Shown one piece after another: positions 1 through 6,313 of a DNA stretch of 8,101 bases. This DNA comes from Methanosphaera sp. Lineage in GTDB: Archaea > Methanobacteriota > Methanobacteria > Methanobacteriales > Methanobacteriaceae. Location of the stretch: positions 1 through 8,101 of the forward strand of contig JAJQHG010000164.1 of assembly GCA_021199865.1 (NCBI GenBank). The letters are read 5' to 3'. The stretch's first letter is position 1. Every line of letters begins with the position of its first letter. Position numbers and translations under genes: made by a program. Below the pieces are notes generated by a model. It was given only the letters and a program-made list of their open reading frames with translations. It did not search any database and was not told the DNA's origin.

Positions 1-43
1 ATGAGTATATATGCATAATTAATAAATTTCTGGATGTGTATTA

Positions 44-712
44 ATGGATGACATAAAAGATGCATTTAATAAGGGATCAGATGAATATGATAAATACAGA
101 AAAAATGTAATACCATTGATGGATGCCTACTATGGAACAGTAATAGAGCTATCTAGGGGTTATAAGAATCCTAGAATACTGGATCTTGGAGCTGGTACTG
201 GCATATTAACTCAAATGCTACATGATCTCTATCCTGATAGTGAAATTACTCTTATTGATTTATCAGAGGATATGTTAAATAAGTCCAGGGCTAAGTTTGA
301 TCAACTAGATAACATTAACTATATTCTAGGCGACTATATCAAATGTGACTTTCATGGATCATATGATATAGTTGTTTCATCTTTATCTATACATCACTTA
401 GAGGATCATGATAAGAAGTATTTATATGAGAAGATATATGAACACTTAAATCCTGAGGGTATATTTATAAATGCAGATGAGGTTATTGGTCTAACAAAGA
501 ATACAGAGAAGATGTATAAACAGAGAGATGAAAAACACTTAGATGCTCAGGATATGCCCGAAAATGAAAAGGATGCATTAAGAAAAAGACGTCTCCTAGA
601 TAAGCCTGCAACACTAATAGAGAATATTGAGTGGTTTAAGCGTATTGGTTACAGGGATGTTGATGTATTCTATAAGTATTATAGGTACTTTGTGATCTCT
701 GGTAGAAGATAG
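44..712 (+). CDS. Class I SAM-dependent methyltransferase, CmoA-like
   Basis: This 222-residue protein has a complete Rossmann-type methyltransferase fold. Motif I, LDLGAGTGI, lies at residues 46-54; the acidic residue at the end of strand 2 that binds the SAM ribose is D72 in TLIDLS; the motif IV region is YDIVVSSLSIHHL at 107-119. The N-terminus (AFNKGSDEYDKYRKNVIP) and the double His resemble a group often labelled tRNA (cmo5U34)-methyltransferase-like or Methyltransf_25. The substrate cannot be told from sequence and the CmoA label should not be taken as a function. The ATG at 44 has a near-consensus ribosome binding site GGATGTG at 32-38, five bases upstream. It is followed by an oligo-T terminator and appears to be a single-gene unit. 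The class is clear; the substrate is unknown. Confidence 0.85.
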   Translation: MDDIKDAFNKGSDEYDKYRKNVIPLMDAYYGTVIELSRGYKNPRILDLGAGTGILTQMLHDLYPDSEITLIDLSEDMLNKSRAKFDQLDNINYILGDYIKCDFHGSYDIVVSSLSIHHLEDHDKKYLYEKIYEHLNPEGIFINADEVIGLTKNTEKMYKQRDEKHLDAQDMPENEKDALRKRRLLDKPATLIENIEWFKRIGYRDVDVFYKYYRYFVISGRR

Positions 713-744
713 TTATCTCTAAGTTCTATTTTTAAACTTCACTA

Positions 745-757
745 TTTTTTTTATTTT
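745..757 (+). terminator. Oligo-T terminator after the methyltransferase gene
   Basis: A run of eight T followed by ATTTT lies 33 bases after the stop codon at 712. Archaeal RNA polymerase terminates on oligo-T in the non-template strand without needing a hairpin. No stem precedes it. Confidence 0.5.
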
Positions 758-793
758 AAATATTATTATAGATATATATAATAATAGGGTGAC

Positions 794-1486
794 ATGATGA
801 ATAATTTTTTGAAGAAATATTTACAGATAGATCTATATAATACTGATTTTAAGGAAGTTATTCGCAAATATATGATATTATTAGTTGGATTATTTATTAT
901 GTCCTTAGGTGTTTCATTATCAATTAATTCTGGTCTAGGAACATCACCTATTTCATGTGTACCATACGTGTTAAGTTTATATTTTCCTGTGAGTGTTGGT
1001 ACTACTACTGTTGTATTTAATGCATTACTTGTGTTATTACAGATAATTATCTTAAGATCTCGTTTTCCACGAATACAGATACTACAAGTGTTTGTTGGTT
1101 TATTCTTTGGATACTTTATTGACATAACATCTATGTTAATTAGTGGTTTTATTCCAACTAGTTATGTTTCACAGTGGCTTTACTGTATACTAGGATGTGT
1201 TGTACTGGCCTTTGGTGTACTCATAGAGGTTAAGGCTGATGCATTAGTACTACCAGGGGAGGGTGTATCTCTGGCTGTTAGGAGTGTTACTAATGTAGAG
1301 TTTGGTAAGATTAAGACGGTATTTGATACAAGTAATGTTGTACTTGGAGTTATTTTAACACTAGCCTTCTTTGGTGAATTTAGGGGTGTTGGTCTTGGAT
1401 CTATCTTTGCAATGATAGCTGTAGGATCACTTGTAAGGTTATATAAAAGAATTATTAATAAGCTAACAGGTACTAATAGTATTTAG
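794..1486 (+). CDS. YczE/YitT-like integral membrane protein (DUF6198-type)
   Basis: The 230-residue protein is strongly hydrophobic, with about six predicted membrane spans near residues 26-45, 68-87, 96-119, 127-146, 176-193 and 199-215, after a charged, cytoplasmic-looking N-terminus. The repeated Gly/Ser-rich signatures (SLGVSLSINSGLGTSPIS at 37-54; LVLPGEGVSLAV at 151-162) are typical of the YczE/YyaS family (COG2364), whose members are uncharacterised membrane proteins thought to be transporters. No substrate can be assigned. The ribosome binding site GGTGAC at 788-793 directly abuts the ATG at 794. The in-frame ATG at 797 would have the 3-nt spacing seen at the lrp-like gene, so the protein may be 229 residues. 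It lies between an oligo-T terminator and a long T-rich gap, so it is probably monocistronic. Confidence 0.8.
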   Translation: MMNNFLKKYLQIDLYNTDFKEVIRKYMILLVGLFIMSLGVSLSINSGLGTSPISCVPYVLSLYFPVSVGTTTVVFNALLVLLQIIILRSRFPRIQILQVFVGLFFGYFIDITSMLISGFIPTSYVSQWLYCILGCVVLAFGVLIEVKADALVLPGEGVSLAVRSVTNVEFGKIKTVFDTSNVVLGVILTLAFFGEFRGVGLGSIFAMIAVGSLVRLYKRIINKLTGTNSI

Positions 1487-1522
1487 ATTAATATATTTAG
1501 TGATAATCTCCCATTCAAACTA

Positions 1523-1529
1523 TTTTTTT
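1523..1529 (+). terminator. Oligo-T terminator after the membrane-protein gene
   Basis: Seven consecutive T residues lie 37 bases beyond the stop codon at 1486, the simple archaeal terminator form. Several more T-runs follow, so termination may be spread over the next 200 bases. Confidence 0.45.
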
Positions 1530-1614
1530 CTATATTTATTGATTTTCAGGTATTGTTTTTAGTTATTATTCTTTGTTGGTTTTTCTTCTATATTTTATTT
1601 GTTCATGTGTTGTG

Positions 1615-1706
1615 TTTTTTCATGTTTTATTATTCCTATTTTGCATATAAGTTTCCCTTATTTTTTCATATTTTGTGAATTTTTCACAATATTTTTTCAT
1701 ATTTTT
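1615..1706 (+). repeat. Three copies of TTTTTTCATRTTTT
   Basis: TTTTTTCATGTTTT at 1615-1628, TTTTTTCATATTTT at 1661-1674 and TTTTTTCATATTTT(T) at 1692-1706 are nearly identical 14-mers with start-to-start spacings of 46 and 31 bp. Copies two and three flank the TTGTGAA/TTCACAA palindrome. They could be stacked T-rich terminators, phased A-tracts that bend DNA, or binding sites for the adjacent Lrp-type regulator. Confidence 0.6.
1673..1689. promoter_or_regulatory. Inverted repeat TTGTGAA-N3-TTCACAA
   Basis: Perfect 7-bp arms at 1673-1679 and 1683-1689 are separated by TTT. The size and symmetry fit a dimeric helix-turn-helix regulator site. It sits about 70 bp upstream of the predicted TATA box of the lrp-like gene. 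A role in transcription is inferred only. Confidence 0.4.
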
Positions 1707-1716
1707 AGTAATTTTT

Positions 1717-1737
1717 CCAAATTTATAATATATTTGG
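1717..1737. promoter_or_regulatory. 21-bp near-perfect palindrome, candidate Lrp operator
   Basis: Arms CCAAAT (1717-1722) and ATTTGG (1732-1737) surround an AT core that continues the dyad. Around the centre at 1727, only the pair 1723/1731 breaks the symmetry. It ends 15 bp before the predicted TATA box at 1753. That is where archaeal Lrp-type activators can bind to help recruit TBP, and close enough for autorepression. Lrp-family proteins commonly control their own promoters; which protein binds here is inferred. Confidence 0.5.
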
Positions 1738-1745
1738 GTAAATCC

Positions 1746-1785
1746 ACAAAAGTATATATAGTTTAGTATAGATATATAGAATACA
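1746..1785 (+). promoter_or_regulatory. Probable archaeal promoter of the lrp-like operon
   Basis: A purine-rich BRE-like stretch (AAAAG, 1748-1752) is followed by TATATATA at 1753-1760. Initiation about 25 bp downstream would fall near 1783 and leave a leader of about 44 nt before the ATG at 1827. A second AT box, GATATATAG at 1771-1779, is a possible alternative. Confidence 0.5.
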
Positions 1786-1826
1786 ATTATAACACTAATT
1801 CTAATAAAACAATACTGGATGATAGA

Positions 1827-2282
1827 ATGGATGAAATTGATGAGAAAATACTTAATGAATTAATAGATAATTCGCGAATATCCATATCAAAGATATCACA
1901 AAAAACTGGAATACCCGACTCAACAATATCAAACAGACTAAAAAAACTAGAAGAAAACAACGTAATAGAACAATACACTACACTAGTAAATCCTGAAGCC
2001 ATAGGAGTAAGGGTAACAGCACACATAATCATACAAACAGAGACAGAAAAACATGTGAATGTAGAAGAAGAACTACCAAAACTAGAGAAAGTATCAGAAG
2101 TATTCAGTATATCTGGTGAATATGATATCCTGATAAAGGTGTGGGCACACACACTAGAGGAATTAAATGATATAATATCCCAGGTTAGAACAATTGATGG
2201 GATAGAAGAATTAAGAGAACTAATAGTAATGGAGCGACTAAAAGAAGAGCCATTAAAAGTAGATATAACCGATAAAGAATAA
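1827..2282 (+). CDS. Lrp/AsnC family transcriptional regulator
   Basis: The 151-residue protein has the full length and two-domain order of an Lrp/AsnC (feast/famine) regulator. An N-terminal helix-turn-helix lies at about residues 4-48 (IDEKILNELIDNSRISI, then SQKTGIPDSTISNRLKKLE as the recognition part). A C-terminal RAM ligand-binding and oligomerisation domain follows at about 62-140, including GEYDILIKVW at 97-106, where effectors bind at dimer interfaces in this family. The ATG at 1827 has GGATGAT at 1817-1823, three bases upstream. It is the first gene of a tight operon: 26 bp separate it from the MgtE_N/CBS gene, which is 9 bp from the transporter. A role in controlling metal uptake is inferred from position. 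The effector is unknown; Lrp proteins more often sense amino acids. Confidence 0.9.
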   Translation: MDEIDEKILNELIDNSRISISKISQKTGIPDSTISNRLKKLEENNVIEQYTTLVNPEAIGVRVTAHIIIQTETEKHVNVEEELPKLEKVSEVFSISGEYDILIKVWAHTLEELNDIISQVRTIDGIEELRELIVMERLKEEPLKVDITDKE

Positions 2283-2308
2283 TAATTATAATAATAAGGG
2301 GTGGTATC

Positions 2309-3535
2309 ATGTATATAACAGAACTATTAAGTAAAAAAGTCTTAGATGCAAGTAATGAAAGCTATGGTGATGTAAAAGATGTTGTCATATCCTCTAAGCA
2401 ATCTTACCCAAAAATAGAGGCACTAAAAATAAAAAGTCATGGAGAATCATACTATATACCCTCCTATTACATAAAAGAAATCACTGATAAAGAAGTAAGA
2501 CTAACAGAAGACCTAGAAAACATAAAACAGTACCCTAAACAGGACTCAGTAATAAAACTATCAAGTGATATACTAGATAGACAGATAGTAGATATGGAAG
2601 GAAGTAAAATAAGACGAGTAAACGATGTGGAAATATCTGTAAAAAATGGTTCATACTACATCATAGGAGTAGATATAGGAGTAAATGGGTTATTTAGACG
2701 TCTAGGATTAGAAAAACTATCAAAATCAGTACACCCCGAAGATAATATAATATCATGGAATGATATAGACTCCCTAGACTTCCAGAATCTAAAACTAAAA
2801 GTATCCAAGAACAAGTTAACAAGATTACACCCAGCAGATGTGGCTGAAATAGTAGATGATCTGGGAATAACAGACTCTATGAGCATACTTAACTCACTAG
2901 ATGATGAATCAGCAGCAGATGCATTCGAGGAAGTATCACCAGAAAAACAGAGAACAATACTATCAGAAATGGAAAAAAGGGAGGCAGCAAAACTTATTGA
3001 TGAAATGTCACCCGATGATGCAGCAGACCTACTAGCATCAATATCAGATGAGAAAAAAGAGGAGATACTACACCTTATAGATCCAGAGGAATCACAGGAG
3101 CTACGTGAATTACTAAAATACCCAGAAAACACTGCTGGAGGTATAATGACAACAGAATATGCTTCAGTAACAGGTAATCTTACAACTAGTGAGATAATGA
3201 ATGAACTAAAAAAAATAGCAGACGATGTAGAAACTCTATACTACATATATGTATTATCTGATGGAGAACACCTAAAAGGTGTAATAACAATAAGACAACT
3301 GCTATTAAATGATGATGATGAACACATCTACAACTATATGAATACAGACTATAAAACTGTGCTTGTAGATGAGGATGAGGATGAGATTGCTAAGCTCATT
3401 GCAAAATATAACCTAATAGCACTACCAGTAGTAACCTCAGATAATAAGATGAAGGGAATAATAACAGTAGATGATGCAATAGATATTATACTACCAACAG
3501 CATGGAAGAAGAGACTTCCAAGAATGTTTAGTTAA
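2309..3535 (+). CDS. PRC-barrel / MgtE N-domain / CBS-pair protein, probable magnesium sensor
   Basis: This 408-residue protein has no membrane segment. Residues 1-80 form a PRC-barrel-like domain (ELLSKKVLDASNESYGDVKDV), and 84-140 look like a second, weaker copy (SSDILDRQIVDMEGSKIRRV). Residues 170-275 are the MgtE intracellular N-domain, a superhelix of short repeats from LHPADVAEIVDDL to the hallmark YPENTAGGIMTT at 271-282. Residues 283-397 contain two CBS motifs, with a DEDEDE acidic run at 354-359. In the MgtE channel, the N and CBS domains bind Mg2+ between acidic faces and close the pore; here the MgtE pore domain is absent. The gene is translated from ATG 2309 with GGGGTGG at 2298-2304. 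The next gene, 9 bp away, encodes an Nramp-fold transporter, so this protein probably gates or senses for that carrier. That coupling is inferred from adjacency. Confidence 0.9.
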   Translation: MYITELLSKKVLDASNESYGDVKDVVISSKQSYPKIEALKIKSHGESYYIPSYYIKEITDKEVRLTEDLENIKQYPKQDSVIKLSSDILDRQIVDMEGSKIRRVNDVEISVKNGSYYIIGVDIGVNGLFRRLGLEKLSKSVHPEDNIISWNDIDSLDFQNLKLKVSKNKLTRLHPADVAEIVDDLGITDSMSILNSLDDESAADAFEEVSPEKQRTILSEMEKREAAKLIDEMSPDDAADLLASISDEKKEEILHLIDPEESQELRELLKYPENTAGGIMTTEYASVTGNLTTSEIMNELKKIADDVETLYYIYVLSDGEHLKGVITIRQLLLNDDDEHIYNYMNTDYKTVLVDEDEDEIAKLIAKYNLIALPVVTSDNKMKGIITVDDAIDIILPTAWKKRLPRMFS

Positions 3536-3544
3536 GAAGGTGTT

Positions 3545-4807
3545 ATGTTGACATTCACTGATAACATAAAATTAAGATTAAAGAATCATCCAAGACTATT
3601 TAGTATAGTAATGTTCATATCAGTACTAGGACCAGGACTAATAACTGCAATGGTAGATAATGATTGTGGTGGAATTTTAACATACTCTCTTGCAGGAGCA
3701 CAGTATGGATATAACCTTATATGGACATTTATTCCAATGTTCCTATCACTCATCATGGCACAGGAGATGGGTGTACGTATGGGTATAATTTCGGGTAAGG
3801 GACTAGCTAGCCTTATCAGGGAAAAGGTAGGAGTAAAGGTTACAATCCTTATAATGATAGGATTATTAATAGCTAACTTTGGAAACACATTAGCAGAGTT
3901 CTCAGGACTAGTAGTGTCCTCCCAAATATTTGGAATACCAACATACATAACAGTCATACTATCAGCAATACTAATATGGCTACTAGTAATAAAGGGAAAC
4001 TATAAGAGTGTAGAGAAAATATTCATGGTACTCTCATTAATATATGTATCATATATTATAGCAGGATTAATGGCACAGCCTGACTGGTCACAGGTAACAT
4101 CCTCTATAGTACCACACCTACAGTATGATGTTGACTATATTACAATGGTTGTAGGATTAATCGGTACAACTATTGCTCCATGGATGCAGTTCTACCTACA
4201 ATCATCAGTAGTAGAGAAGGGTGTAAGTAGGGATGAACTAAAATATTCCAGGGCAGAATCAATTATTGGTCCAATATGTACAGGATTAGTAGCACTATTC
4301 ATATTAATTGCATGTGCTGCAACAATACATGTAGCACAAACACCAGTAACTGATGTGTATGATATAGCCGAAGCACTCAAACCAATAGCTGGAGAATATG
4401 CAGGAATACTCTTTGGTATAGGATTCTTGAATGCATCACTATTTAGTGCAGTAATACTACCATTATCCACAGCATACTATGTATGTGAAAGCCTAGGCTT
4501 TGAGATGGGTATATCAAAGAGTATATCAGAAGCACCAATATTCCATGGATTATATGCAGGACTAATCTTCATATGTGCCGCAATAATATTAATACCAAAC
4601 ATACCACTAATGGATATACTACTATTCTCACAGGTAATAAATGGAATACTCCTACCATTCATATTAGTATTAATGATGCTAATAATAAATGATAAGAGAA
4701 TAATGGGTGAATATGTAAACTCAAGATGGTATAATATTATATGCTGGGCAATGACTATCATAATAACAATACTAGTAATAATACTAGTAATAACAAGCTT
4801 CATGTAG
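3545..4807 (+). CDS. Nramp-fold divalent metal transporter, NRMT-like (probable Mg2+)
   Basis: The 420-residue protein has about 11 membrane spans and the Nramp (SLC11) signatures GPGLI at 29-33, AGAQYGY at 50-56 and AEFSG at 117-121. The metal site departs from Mn/Fe carriers. The helix 1 DPGN motif reads D40-C41-G42-G43, preceded by D38-N39. The helix 6 MPH motif reads A211-P212-W213. Loss of the soft methionine ligand, Gly in place of the Asn, and the QEMGVRMG-xxSGKGL stretch at 73-87 match the NRAMP-related magnesium transporter branch as I know it. The preceding gene supplies an MgtE-type Mg2+-sensing module. Mg2+ is therefore the favoured substrate, although Cys41 could favour a transition metal. 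The start is ATG 3545, with GGTG at 3539-3542 unusually close; TTG 3548 would give better spacing. Confidence 0.88.
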   Translation: MLTFTDNIKLRLKNHPRLFSIVMFISVLGPGLITAMVDNDCGGILTYSLAGAQYGYNLIWTFIPMFLSLIMAQEMGVRMGIISGKGLASLIREKVGVKVTILIMIGLLIANFGNTLAEFSGLVVSSQIFGIPTYITVILSAILIWLLVIKGNYKSVEKIFMVLSLIYVSYIIAGLMAQPDWSQVTSSIVPHLQYDVDYITMVVGLIGTTIAPWMQFYLQSSVVEKGVSRDELKYSRAESIIGPICTGLVALFILIACAATIHVAQTPVTDVYDIAEALKPIAGEYAGILFGIGFLNASLFSAVILPLSTAYYVCESLGFEMGISKSISEAPIFHGLYAGLIFICAAIILIPNIPLMDILLFSQVINGILLPFILVLMMLIINDKRIMGEYVNSRWYNIICWAMTIIITILVIILVITSFM

Positions 4808-4825
4808 AATACACTAGTATTCTAC
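4804..4825. terminator. Perfect hairpin in the convergent gap
   Basis: GTAGAATAC (4804-4812) and GTATTCTAC (4817-4825) form a perfect 9-bp stem with a 4-base loop, ACTA. It overlaps the stop codon of the transporter gene (4805-4807) and ends three bases before the last codon of the minus-strand methylase gene at 4829. Being symmetric, it would fold in transcripts from both directions. A T6 run follows on the plus strand at 4835-4840. It may act as a bidirectional terminator or protect 3' ends. Confidence 0.6.
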
Positions 4826-4828
4826 TAA

Positions 4829-5416
4829 TTACTCTTTTTTAGCACTAATTAATGTAATATCTTCAAAGAATTGGTGTTCATTAGCTGTTATTTCTGCCTT
4901 AAAACCATTCTTATTTAAGTATTCTAGTGTTTTTTCATTATCACTTAGTGATGATTGAACTATTTGTATGCGTCCATTATCCTCAAGGTATTTGGCTACT
5001 TGTTCTAGGAATGGATTTATAATGTTTCTTCCATCTACTCCTCCATCCCATGCCTTGGAGTAGTCATCATCCATACTTTCTTCTTCAACAACTGGTAGAT
5101 AGGGTGTATTGAATAGTATTATATCATATTTTTCATCAATATCCTCAAAGAGATCTGATTTTCTGACCTCTATATTGTCGCGTCCATTAAGCTCAATATT
5201 CTTCTTTGCACACTCTATGGCATATGGATTTATATCCACTGCTAATACACTCTTTGCTGTGAGTGATGCTTTGATACTTATAATTCCTGTTCCTGTACCT
5301 ATCTCTAGTACTTTATCATTCTTTTCTACATCTAGGTTATCTATTAATAGGAATGTGTCCTCTGCTGGTGGATATACCTCACTACATTCTATGTATTCAA
5401 TATCATCATATTTCAT
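4829..5416 (-). CDS. Mtq2/HemK2-like protein-glutamine methyltransferase
   Basis: The 195-residue class I methyltransferase has the short archaeal HemK-like architecture, lacking the N-terminal helical domain of bacterial PrmC. VYPPAEDTFLLIDNL at 14-28 is the characteristic N-terminal motif. Motif I is LEIGTGTGI at 37-45; D61 in AVDINP is the ribose ligand; the catalytic tetrapeptide region is FNTPYLP at 102-108; AWDGGVDGR at 122-130 is conserved in this group. Family members methylate the glutamine of the GGQ motif of release factor 1, usually with a Trm112 partner. The catalytic tetrapeptide reads N-T-P-Y, where N-P-P-Y is usual. Its ATG (5416-5414) overlaps the ksgA stop in an ATGA arrangement, with GAGGAAAT as ribosome binding site inside the ksgA end, implying translational coupling. 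It is the last gene of the ribosomal operon. Confidence 0.88.
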   Translation of the reverse strand: MKYDDIEYIECSEVYPPAEDTFLLIDNLDVEKNDKVLEIGTGTGIISIKASLTAKSVLAVDINPYAIECAKKNIELNGRDNIEVRKSDLFEDIDEKYDIILFNTPYLPVVEEESMDDDYSKAWDGGVDGRNIINPFLEQVAKYLEDNGRIQIVQSSLSDNEKTLEYLNKNGFKAEITANEHQFFEDITLISAKKE

Positions 5417-6231
5417 AGTATTTCCTCAACTATAAGTGATATTTGTCTTATTTCTTCTGGTGTTAATTTAAATACTTTTTCATCAAGTATATTATTATTA
5501 ATTCCATCTAGTATTGGTTTTAACTCCTTCTTATTACTACCTATCTCATGAGCAGATTTTACTAATGCTTTTCTAGCTTTCTTGTTTCTGTGTTGGAAGA
5601 GCGCTCTGTTTACACTATTAAAGTAGTTATTGAGTTCTATGTTCCTCTTTGGTATTAACTTGATTATAGCACTTTTTACTTTTGGTTGTGGTATGAATGC
5701 ATTAGGATTCAGTGTATCTATAATTTCACATTCTGCTCTAAAGTGTAGTGATACAGATAGTCTTGAGTACTCTTGTGTATCAGGTTTTGCCTGCATACGT
5801 CTGGCAAACTCTAATTGATACATTAGTATTCCTAGCTTAAAAGGGTATTCTAGTAATTTAAATGTTACTGGTGATGATATCTGGTAGGGTAGATTTGATA
5901 TAATCTTATCAAATGAGGGATAATCAATTTTTAGTGCATCAGCATTAATTACCTCTACATTATCTATCTTATCTTGTATAATACGTTGATTTAGTACATC
6001 TGCAATAATTGGATCCTTTTCTATGGCTATAACATTTTTTGCTCTGTGTGCCATTGGTATTGTTAGTGTACCAATTCCTGCACCTATTTCTAGTATTGTT
6101 TCATCAGAACTTATATTACTAGAGTTTAATATGAAATTAATTTTATTATCATCAATTAGATAGTTTTGACTCTTATTCTTATCTAGTCTGATATTATACT
6201 TCTCTAAAATCTCTTTAGTATTGTTTGACAT
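5413..6231 (-). CDS. ksgA: 16S rRNA dimethyladenosine transferase KsgA/Dim1 (RsmA)
   Basis: This enzyme dimethylates the two adjacent adenines in the last helix of 16S rRNA during small-subunit maturation. From the chosen start it has 272 residues, typical of archaeal KsgA. It carries SQNYLID at 21-27 (usual form GQNFLID), the SAM motif ILEIGAGIGT at 46-55, an acidic ribose ligand in IAIEKDP, the catalytic NLPYQISSP at 113-121, EFARRMQAKP at 141-150, and AFIPQPKVKSA in the C-terminal helical region. An in-frame ATG at 6246 would add five residues, but the only good ribosome binding site, GGATGAT, lies at 6244-6238, just upstream of the ATG at 6231. Its 82-nt upstream gap is the longest in the operon and contains an oligo-T run and an AT box on the minus strand, so it could have its own promoter. 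Confidence 0.95.
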   Translation of the reverse strand: MSNNTKEILEKYNIRLDKNKSQNYLIDDNKINFILNSSNISSDETILEIGAGIGTLTIPMAHRAKNVIAIEKDPIIADVLNQRIIQDKIDNVEVINADALKIDYPSFDKIISNLPYQISSPVTFKLLEYPFKLGILMYQLEFARRMQAKPDTQEYSRLSVSLHFRAECEIIDTLNPNAFIPQPKVKSAIIKLIPKRNIELNNYFNSVNRALFQHRNKKARKALVKSAHEIGSNKKELKPILDGINNNILDEKVFKLTPEEIRQISLIVEEIL

Positions 6232-6313
6232 AGTATAATCATCCATTAGAGTAATATTCTTTAAAAATAGTATTGTCTTATTGGTGGTAATAGAAAAAAG
6301 AATTAAAGTAGGA
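6232..6313 (-). promoter_or_regulatory. rpoF-ksgA gap with T-run and AT box
   Basis: On the minus strand this gap reads through CTTTTTTC (6300-6293) and then an AT-rich box CTATTTTTAAAG (6270-6259). The first resembles a weak archaeal terminator and the second a TATA-like element about 30 bases before ksgA. Together they could uncouple ksgA expression from the ribosomal-protein part of the operon. Support is weak in such AT-rich DNA. Confidence 0.25.

Larger units (their letters stand above)
1487..1826. other. T-rich 340-bp intergenic region
   Basis: No gene was found on either strand. The stretch is very T-rich on the plus strand, with a T7 run at 1523-1529 that probably terminates the upstream membrane-protein gene. 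It also holds three copies of a TTTTTTCATRTTTT element, a TTGTGAA palindrome, a CCAAAT/ATTTGG palindrome and the probable promoter of the lrp-like operon, each listed separately. No tRNA-like or riboswitch-like fold was recognised. Confidence 0.7.

Noticed and set aside
766..1125. A 119-codon minus-strand frame over the YczE-like gene
   Set aside because: The opposite strand carries a family-consistent membrane protein; the antisense product has no family features.
1487..1826. Metal-sensing riboswitch in the leader of the lrp/transport operon
   Set aside because: The sequence is nearly unstructured and T-rich, with no M-box, ykoY or other recognised riboswitch core; the predicted leader is only about 44 nt.
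2656..3132. A 158-codon open frame on the minus strand inside the MgtE_N/CBS gene
   Set aside because: It is a Ser/Ile-rich product of reading the complement of a well-supported gene, with no recognisable domain.
5109..5435. A plus-strand frame over the methylase/ksgA junction
   Set aside because: It is antisense to two clear methyltransferases, is Ser/Ile-rich and has no domain or convincing context.
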